Part shown: positions 57,786 to 64,000 of the stretch, piece by piece
Numbering within the stretch: position 1 is the first letter of the stretch
Layout: each line of letters opens with the position of its first letter
Assembly: GCF_029852145.1 (NCBI RefSeq)
Contig: NC_079977.1
Location: forward strand, 5,603,879 to 5,667,878
Direction of reading: 5' to 3'
Length of the DNA stretch: 64,000 nt
From: Microplitis mediator
Lineage: Eukaryota; Arthropoda; Insecta; Hymenoptera; Braconidae
The notes under the pieces: generated by a model
The model's database searches: none
What the model saw: only the letters and a program-made list of their open reading frames with translations
Told to the model about the DNA's origin: nothing
Program-made: the position numbers and the translations under genes

Positions 57786-59743
57786 TATAACAGGGTGTAT
57801 CTCAACCTTGCCAAGTTTGGCCCCTTTATTAATTGATCTTAATAAGGGCGCCACTGGAAGATAAGACTCGGCCTTCCAGAACCGGAGATGTTATAATTTA
57901 TAAATCAGGGTCGTTGAAAAATGTAAGAGTGAGGAGACTGAGGGATTAAATTTATTTAACACACAATTTTATATCAATATGAGTTTCACTTTTATTTAAC
58001 AAATCACAATTATGCCCACCGGGCTTTTATCCCTTATAATTATTTTTAACAAAATCGTCCACCGGACTTCTTATTCTTACAACTAATTAACTAAAATTTA
58101 GTCCCCTGGACTTTTATATTAAATTGGCCACCGGCCAGATCCCCTGGATCTTTACTTTAAAACGAAATTTGTCCCCTGGACTTTTATAACGAAATGGCCA
58201 CCGGCCTGATCCCCTGGATCTTTTAATTAAACAAACGAATGAGTCCCCTGGACTTTATAATAACTTGGCCACCGGCCTGATCCCCTGGATCTTAATTAAA
58301 TTAAACGAGTCCCCTGGACTTTTACGAAATATGGCCACCGGCCTGATCCCCTGGATCAAATTAAAATAGTCCCCTGGACTTTATACGAAATATGGCCACC
58401 GGCCTGATCCCCTGGATCAAATTTTCTTTAAAACAAATTGGCAACTTGCCAGATCCCCTGGATCTATTATTGTAAAACCGTTTCCACAGGAAACCAAAAT
58501 TTTCTTTTCACACACACACACGTTTTACATTCTAGTCCCCAGGACTGTATTCACACTCACACACACGCGTTTACAATTATAATTTAACCGACGACTTCCC
58601 GCACACTTTTAATTAATCTCACATTTATTTAATTCGTCCACTGGACTAAAATTATCCGTAATTTTTAATTTATACATTTAATGATTTTCCAATTTTATTT
58701 CTTTTATTTTAACCATGACAATTTTATTAACACGACAATTTTATATACTTTCAGTTTTTCGAGTATCGAGTTTTGAGTGAAGAAGTTTCTGATACTGAAA
58801 AACTGTCGCCCGCGACTGACGCTATCTTTCTCTAACTCGCATCAACAATTTTATTTTTACAATTATGACCGACATCAAATTACTGATAAATTTTTATTAC
58901 TTATTTTAATTTATCCTTTTATCACGAATTCACAACACTTTTACTTTCTTTCAGTCTTTTGAATTTTATAAATGTAAAATTTTCTTATTAAATAAAATTA
59001 TAAATTTACTTATTATATTTCCTTAATAACTAAGTTTTATTATTAAAAATTTCTGGCCCTCCTGCCGAGAAATTTGGCTTTTATATTTAATTTTAATTGT
59101 TAATAAATTCTGGCTTTCTTGCCGAGAATTTATCCGACGGACCGCGTGTAAATTAAATTTCGAGCTCTGGCCTTCTTGCCGAGAATTCGTAATTTATTTT
59201 ATTTAACCGGAAATGGCGACTGCCCACGAATTTCTTACTTATTAATTAATTAATTAATTAATAAATTGTGGCAATCAGCCGACAATTTATTTACCTCCTT
59301 ATGAAAATTTTTCTTCCAATTGGTCGTGGCGTCCTTCACTTCCCAGTCCTTCTGCCGATTTCCGTGACCACGTTCTTTTCAATAATAAAAATTTTCTCTC
59401 CTCAATTTTACTCGACTCAATAATTTTATAGATATCTGAATTTCGTGTGATTAGAATTGCGTCTGGTAGCAACGCCGGTCCGTCCAACTGTGTGTCTTTT
59501 TCACCTCGTGCACGCACTAATAAAAGTGTCAGTTCGTGACCTTTCGGCAATTATCGGGTGTATCCCCATTTGATTAATTCTAATTGGTTCTGGAGGACGA
59601 GCCTCCAAAATTGGCGCTCCCGGTGACAAGTCGATAAACTAGATCACGGGGTCTATCGGTTATTGGGTCATTGACCAACCGCGGGAAATTTATTCGAATT
59701 TAATTTTTAAATTATTGTAATTTATTAAATTTACCCCGTTACA
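57786..59743 (-). repeat. 3' LTR (about 1958 bp)
   Basis: On the minus strand it begins TGTAACGGGGTAAATTT directly after the polypurine tract and ends CACCCTGTTATA. TGTAAC and GTTATA form the short imperfect terminal inverted repeat. The exact outer end is uncertain by up to four bases because TATA is also plausible host sequence. The LTR holds two tandem arrays, and bases 59053-59185 repeat a CTTGCCGAGAATT word three times. Confidence 0.85.
58100..58465. repeat. tandem array of 13-bp palindromes in the LTR
   Basis: About five units of 60-71 bp alternate AGTCCCCTGGACT (near 58100, 58171, 58242, 58309, 58369) with GATCCCCTGGATC, separated by GGCCACCGGCC. Each 13-mer is a palindrome around a CCT centre. 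Diverged relatives continue to about 58650. Confidence 0.85.
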
Positions 59744-59755
59744 CTCCCCCCTGCC
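59744..59755 (-). promoter_or_regulatory. polypurine tract
   Basis: On the minus strand GGCAGGGGGGAG immediately precedes TGTAAC, the usual site for plus-strand DNA priming in LTR elements. Confidence 0.75.
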
Positions 59756-59887
59756 AGACTGTCACCCGGGTCGTCGATTCCAGAGCCTCGTCCTCTCGGA
59801 TAGAGGATGTTATCTGGGGCGTAATAAGTATAGTGATTATATGAAAATCAGAACGGTTTTATTTAAGAAGAGCCTTATTCTAGTTTT

Positions 59888-60322
59888 TTATTCCTCAGGG
59901 AACGTCTCGGGTTCACTTGCCACCCTTAACTTCGGCCGTCCTTCCTGTTCCCACTTCTTAAACTCCTCAGTCCCTGCTGTATGGAGCCAAAGCTTCTGTA
60001 CGGCTCCAGGATTCCTCACTGGTTCTTCCCCCATGGCCAATTTTAACAGCTTGGTCTTCCGCAGCTCCCTACGTTTTTGATTTGCCTTCCTTCTGCGTTC
60101 AGCCGCTAGGACATCGTCCGCTGGAGTTGTTCGTAGCGCAGAAGAAGGTTTAGGACTTGGTGGTGGTTTCCTAGTGATAGTCTGCACTGTAGGTTGGGTT
60201 GTTGTTTTTGTTGCTGTGGTGGACTTTCTCCCGGCCTCTTATGATGGATGTTGAGGCGGCATCCTGCCGGCCCCTCGAGGCGGGATCCCCCCGGCCTCGA
60301 TGGAAACATCGTCCCCGCCGAA
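59888..60322 (-). pseudogene. degenerate second reading frame of the LTR element
   Basis: Minus-strand frame between gag and the polypurine tract. From 60238 to 59888 it is open for about 117 codons without a usable ATG. The product would be basic and proline/threonine-rich at first, then rich in Lys/Arg (AAERRRKANQKRRELRK). Upstream in the same frame, 60322-60242 is open and Gly/Pro-rich, but a TAA at 60241-60239 separates the parts. AATTTCAG at 60334-60327 could be a 3' splice site. No reverse transcriptase or integrase motif is present and I do not recognise the family. It may be a remnant of a deleted downstream gene or a spliced accessory frame. Confidence 0.35.
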
Positions 60323-60667
60323 ACATCTGAAATTAACTTCTATTAGCATACGATCACTTAATTTATTACCATTACGTTTAACCTTAATTAAAATTTTTTG
60401 ATATTACAAGGTGTTTAAAATTTTCGCGGATAATTGCGAAGCTCGGCTATTCGCGGACTTATAAAATTATTAAATCTAAACTTTCAGCATTGTTGGATTT
60501 AACCCTGCCGAGTCTGGAGTTTCGCGGCTCCCCCTCGCCTGCCGGCGAATCCTCAGACTGGTTCACTGTGCTGGTATCTGAGTTGTTAAATTTGTCAATT
60601 TTGTAAATTATTAACCCCTTTGTTGTTTCAAACGCCACCTGATCCGACGGGGACTTCAGACCAGGTG
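60323..60667 (-). other. internal spacer of the LTR element
   Basis: Between the gag stop and the possible splice acceptor. It has no long frame. This is where pol would be expected; the junction may mark a deletion. Confidence 0.4.
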
Positions 60668-62911
60668 TTATTCGTTTTTTCGAGCTTGACCAATCCTCTC
60701 CGATTGTGTCTTAGGACTTTCCCTACTTCCACCATCAGTTTGACTGTCTTCGGTGAATTTAATCAGCTCGCAATTTTCTCGAGTGTGTCCGATACCAAAA
60801 CACAAGTTACATACTACTTGACGCGGATTTTCACAGACTTCGAAATTGTGTCCCACCATACCACAGTTGAAACATGTTTTATTGCTTCTTGGCACAAAAA
60901 TTGGAGCTTGATTAAATCCTGGTGATCTCGGAGACTGATTGACACGTGATCTGAATCCCATTTGTTGTCTGTATTGATACGGTCCTCGATTATAGTAATT
61001 ATTATTGTTATTATTGTTGGATTTCATCTGGACACCATATTTGTTGTTGTAGTCAGCTTGCGAGCTTGGTTCCATAAGATTACAGCGTGTGTATTCCCGG
61101 TTTTCATCCTCGTAAGCAGTTTCTCTGTTAGATGATTGCAGCAATCCAAATCGAGATTTGTCTTGAAATTTGGCCGTTATTGGAGTCACTATCAGCTGTT
61201 GAGCCTCTTCAATACATCTTGTGGCTTCGTGTAATGCGTTTAACAAGCCCTCGTAGGTGGAAACCTGTCTCGCGAAAACCAACGTCCTGAGTTCATCTGT
61301 CAAATGATTCCGAATACACGCCACCTGGTCTTCTACTGGAGGCGGAATTTTCATAGACTGATATTTTTGTTGTATTTTCAAAACGAACTCAGTGACGTTG
61401 TCTCCTTTATTCATTCTCATCTTGCTGATATCCATTATGATTTGATGATCGGTTGCTGGACTACCAAAAGCTTTGCGAAACTCGGTTTTAAATTGTAGAT
61501 AACTGGACCAGTTATCGTAATTTAAATCGTACCACCGAGCTGAAGCACCATGAAGAACATAACTCATGACTCTGAGAAGTTCTTTTTCCGACCAGTTCTC
61601 TCTGTTTGCTCTAGCTTCCACTGCGGATATAAATTCATCGACTGTTAAGTTTTCTTGAGGATAGAAAATATTGCCCATTTTCAGACTTTGTATAATGTCT
61701 TTCCAGCGTCTCTCTTCTACAAAAGGTGACACAGTCCTGCCGAGATTCTGTTGAAAATTTTGTATTAATGCAGGTTCTCTATGAGAACTTACCTCTGTCC
61801 TCAACCTTGGATAGATATTGTGATTTTCAACCGGAATCTGGCTCTGTCCACCCGTTGTCTGTTGTTGTTGTTGACCCAATTGTAGTTGACGCAGTTGTTC
61901 TTGAAGATAATTTAACTGCTCAGCAACTGATACTTGTTGATTATTCTGTCCAGGTTGATTTAATTGCTGTTGATGATCAACTCGTGGCTGTTGCTGCTGA
62001 TTTTGATGATTTGTGTCAACTCGTGGCTGAAACTGTTGTTGATTTAATTGTAACTGACGCAGCTGGGTTGCTTGCTGTTGGTTTGGATTTTGTAGCTGGG
62101 GTTCCTGCTGTTGGTTTTGCTGATACTGCAGTTGCTGACGATGCTGCTGATTTCCTATTTCAGCTGGACACTCCCCCCTGCCCAAACCTTGACCCATCGG
62201 GGCAACGGTTGTACCAAACTGGAGGTCAGCTGCTCTCCAATCTACTGGCGAGTATGAACGCCACGAGTTATCAGGTGCATTGAGTCTGTTGATGACTTCT
62301 CTTTGTGCTGTCATCATTTCATTCAACATTCTGGACAGTTCATCAATTGATGCTGAGTTTTCTTCATTAATGGCTCGCTGTGTTCTTGTCATTTGACGGA
62401 ATTCTCTCGAGCTTTCGTCCATGCGATCAAATATGGCACGCATATCCGGTGGTATCTCCTCCCGACCGGGTGTGTTGTTCACATGATGTCCATCTTCTGC
62501 TGGTAGACTGAGTGGGTTACCCCCCGACCCAGTTGCGATGTCTAAGTTACCTCCAACTCCGGCCGACGACGTGGGTGGTATACCGCCCGACCCAATCGTG
62601 GCGTTTTCAAAATTTCCACTGTTTCCTGCCGGCAAATTGAGTGGGTATCCCCCCGACCCATTTGCGGCGTATGAAACTGTTGTATTAATCATCGAAGGAG
62701 CTGATGTATAACAGCTGCTAGTTGTCGTTATTATCACGTTCGTAGTGTTTGTCGTTACTGATATCGTTGGTACCGGTAGTGTTGCTGATGATGAACCTGG
62801 ATTTTGTATACCATTCCAGCGGTTTTGACCTCTACCGGCCGAAAGTCTTCTTAACTCCGGATTTATCCAAGTTTCCCTTGTTGTGTCGATGTTGTTATTT
62901 CCGTTAAGCAT
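60668..62911 (-). CDS. gag: Gag polyprotein of the LTR retrotransposon
   Basis: A 747-residue frame starting ATG at 62911, uninterrupted. It should form the particle that packages the element's RNA in the cytoplasm. Residues 1-150 are Ser/Thr/Gly/Asn-rich with repeated GSGGxPxxxPA motifs. Residues 155-212 look coiled-coil (FDRMDESSREFRQ). Residues 253-360 are glutamine-rich. Residues about 400-580 match the retrotransposon Gag capsid type (GASARWYDL, W-YLQFKTEFRKAFG, then RNHLTDELRTLV). Two CCHC zinc knuckles end the protein: CFNCGMVGHNFEVC at 680-693 and CNLCFGIGHTRENC at 701-714. The order capsid then double knuckle fits Ty3/gypsy-type elements. It stops before any protease domain, and no pol follows in any frame. 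An intact gag in a pol-less element suggests it still supplies structural protein or is very young. Confidence 0.9.
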   Translation of the reverse strand: MLNGNNNIDTTRETWINPELRRLSAGRGQNRWNGIQNPGSSSATLPVPTISVTTNTTNVIITTTSSCYTSAPSMINTTVSYAANGSGGYPLNLPAGNSGNFENATIGSGGIPPTSSAGVGGNLDIATGSGGNPLSLPAEDGHHVNNTPGREEIPPDMRAIFDRMDESSREFRQMTRTQRAINEENSASIDELSRMLNEMMTAQREVINRLNAPDNSWRSYSPVDWRAADLQFGTTVAPMGQGLGRGECPAEIGNQQHRQQLQYQQNQQQEPQLQNPNQQQATQLRQLQLNQQQFQPRVDTNHQNQQQQPRVDHQQQLNQPGQNNQQVSVAEQLNYLQEQLRQLQLGQQQQQTTGGQSQIPVENHNIYPRLRTEVSSHREPALIQNFQQNLGRTVSPFVEERRWKDIIQSLKMGNIFYPQENLTVDEFISAVEARANRENWSEKELLRVMSYVLHGASARWYDLNYDNWSSYLQFKTEFRKAFGSPATDHQIIMDISKMRMNKGDNVTEFVLKIQQKYQSMKIPPPVEDQVACIRNHLTDELRTLVFARQVSTYEGLLNALHEATRCIEEAQQLIVTPITAKFQDKSRFGLLQSSNRETAYEDENREYTRCNLMEPSSQADYNNKYGVQMKSNNNNNNNYYNRGPYQYRQQMGFRSRVNQSPRSPGFNQAPIFVPRSNKTCFNCGMVGHNFEVCENPRQVVCNLCFGIGHTRENCELIKFTEDSQTDGGSRESPKTQSERIGQARKNE

Positions 62912-63469
62912 TTTGATATTTTATTTTACTTTTATTTTGAAGATTAAATTTAAGTATTAAAGTTTAAGTAAAATGATGTCAGTTTTTGTTTGTCTGTGAC
63001 AAGCAAAATCTTTAATATTTATCTTTAATCCAAAGTATGATGTCAGCTTTCTTAATGAATGATGTCAGTATGATGTCAGCTTCACTTTTCAACTCAGTAA
63101 TTATGAATTATCAAAATAATTTTCTAACAGCTTAATTATTAACGGAACATCCGGTGAATATTTGTCCAACGATTCGTTTTCAACAACACAAAATTTAATG
63201 TTCAAATCCGGTAGTTTTATTTGTACTTATTTAACTAACTTAATTTTAATTGATTTTATAGATTAAATTTTAAGCACTTTTATTTTAACTTTTTTCTAAC
63301 TAATCTTGTTCCGATGATTTATTTTCAACTTTCACTCGAATTTTCTCACGTATACTATTATCCCGTACTTTTCACTAATTTCTTTTCAAAATTTTACTCA
63401 ATTATTTTACATTTCCCGTATGTTTAATTCCTCAATTCTCACTCTTATAAATCTCTAGGTTTTTCAAAA
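62912..63469 (-). other. 5' leader of the LTR element
   Basis: Minus-strand stretch between the primer-binding site and the gag start, about 560 bases with no long frame. ATGATGTCAG(C/T) words repeat three times near 62970-63080; a packaging role would be a guess. Confidence 0.5.
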
Positions 63470-63480
63470 GTTGGGCGCCA
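63470..63480 (-). promoter_or_regulatory. primer-binding site, tRNA-Lys type
   Basis: Minus strand TGGCGCCCAAC, one base after the LTR end. It is complementary to the 3' end expected of lysine tRNA, ending in the CCA complement TGG, as used by insect gypsy-type elements. Confidence 0.75.
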
Positions 63481-63481
63481 A

Positions 63482-64000
63482 TATAACAGGGTGTATCTCA
63501 ACCTTGCCAAGTTTGGCCCCTTTATTAATTGATCTTAATAAGGGCGCCACTGGAAGATAAGACTCGGCCTTCCAGAACCGGAGATGTTATAATTTATAAA
63601 TCAGGGTCGTTGAAAAATGTAAGAGTGAGGAGACTGAGGGATTAAATTTATTTAACACACAATTTTATATCAATATGAGTTTCACTTTTATTTAACAAAT
63701 CACAATTATGCCCACCGGGCTTTTATCCCTTATAATTATTTTTAACAAAATCGTCCACCGGACTTCTTATTCTTACAACTAATTAACTAAAATTTAGTCC
63801 CCTGGACTTTTATATTAAATTGGCCACCGGCCAGATCCCCTGGATCTTTACTTTAAAACGAAATTTGTCCCCTGGACTTTTATAACGAAATGGCCACCGG
63901 CCTGATCCCCTGGATCTTTTAATTAAACAAACGAATGAGTCCCCTGGACTTTATAATAACTTGGCCACCGGCCTGATCCCCTGGATCTTAATTAAATTAA
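63482..64000 (-). repeat. 5' LTR, partial (runs off the window)
   Basis: Identical by eye over 519 bases to 57786-58304, including the start of the palindrome array. About 1.44 kb should lie beyond the window edge. Confidence 0.9.

Larger units (their letters stand above)
57786..64000 (-). mobile_element. pol-less LTR retrotransposon (extends past window end)
   Basis: Two direct repeats, offset by 5696 bp, bracket an internal region of about 3.74 kb. In minus-strand order this holds a tRNA-Lys-type primer site, a leader, a 747-codon gag, a short degenerate second frame and a polypurine tract. There is no room for protease, reverse transcriptase, RNase H or integrase, so it is non-autonomous but gag-bearing. 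The LTR overlap available (57786-58304 against 63482-64000) looks identical, which indicates a recent insertion. It lies inside family A copy A18. Confidence 0.9.

Noticed and set aside
60106..60309. 67-codon minus-strand frame after gag
   Set aside because: It overlaps the longer basic frame out of phase. Composition alone explains it, though it does begin with ATG.
61726..62283. 185-codon plus-strand frame inside gag
   Set aside because: It is the antisense of the glutamine-rich part of gag (CAA/CAG codons read backwards). There is no independent evidence for it.
1..64000. tRNA, rRNA or integrated viral genes
   Set aside because: No cloverleaf, rRNA core or viral gene cluster was seen on either strand. 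The only virus-like protein is the retrotransposon Gag.

Overview
The window looks like AT-rich nuclear DNA from an insect, most likely a hymenopteran such as a parasitoid wasp. That rests on base composition, the dense mix of MITE-type repeats, and an interspersed repeat at 28.8-29.7 kb with '...GGATGAACCGATTTTGA...TTCGACGCGG' blocks that I associate with Hymenoptera. The species is inferred, not proven. No complete host gene is visible. There are no tRNA or rRNA genes, CRISPR arrays or bacterial operons. The only long, convincing reading frame is the 747-codon gag of an LTR retrotransposon at the right edge, on the minus strand.

The rest is a graveyard of short non-autonomous DNA transposons nested inside each other. 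Boundaries come from terminal inverted repeats (TIRs) and target-site duplications (TSDs). Family A has ends ATGATNCTGAAGTTAGC, is about 200 bp, and makes 8-9 bp TSDs; about twenty copies and fragments are present. Its relative A' has ends ATGAGTGTGAATGTAGC. A 4.0 kb foldback element at 47.5-51.5 kb has the same tips as family A and a perfect 9-bp TSD. A 1-kb head-to-tail array at 38.3-39.3 kb is built from family A monomers. A second large group duplicates TA and comprises many unrelated-looking families: C, H, H2, I, K, N, B, E, F and Q. Several of these share the tip CACNG(T)AAAAAA, so one Tc1/mariner-like transposase may have moved them. Family J (153 bp) sits in AAAT targets. Families D, G and L have clear TIRs but unresolved target sites.

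Layout: 0-4.7 kb, cluster of family A and A' copies around a CpG-rich block (2.4-3.4 kb). 4.7-14 kb, mostly unique AT-rich DNA with elements I1 and H1. 14-20 kb, composite C elements carrying nested J, Q and I copies, and element K carrying C1. 20.8-22.5 kb, a three-deep nest. 24-34.6 kb, elements L, I6 (carrying D1 and F1), P/N, I5, D2 and I3. 36-41.5 kb, D3 carrying E, the family A array, I7 and F2. 45-47.4 kb, a CpG- and GCGC-rich promoter-like block followed by a possible four-codon first coding exon (MAGR, then GTGAGT). 47.5-51.5 kb, the giant foldback. 53-57.7 kb, G carrying H2a, then C4, H2b and H2c. 57.8 kb to the end, a pol-less LTR retrotransposon with LTRs of about 1.96 kb, inserted into a family A copy. 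The second LTR runs off the window and is identical by eye to the first over the 519 bp present.

If a host gene is present, the likeliest reading is a promoter and first exon near 46.4-46.9 kb reading rightwards into a transposon-filled intron. Everything else is intronic or intergenic. GC-richer islands without credible reading frames (for example 9.95-10.2, 35.2-35.6, 39.95-40.15 and 52.7-53.1 kb) may be regulatory or fragments of genes I cannot recognise.
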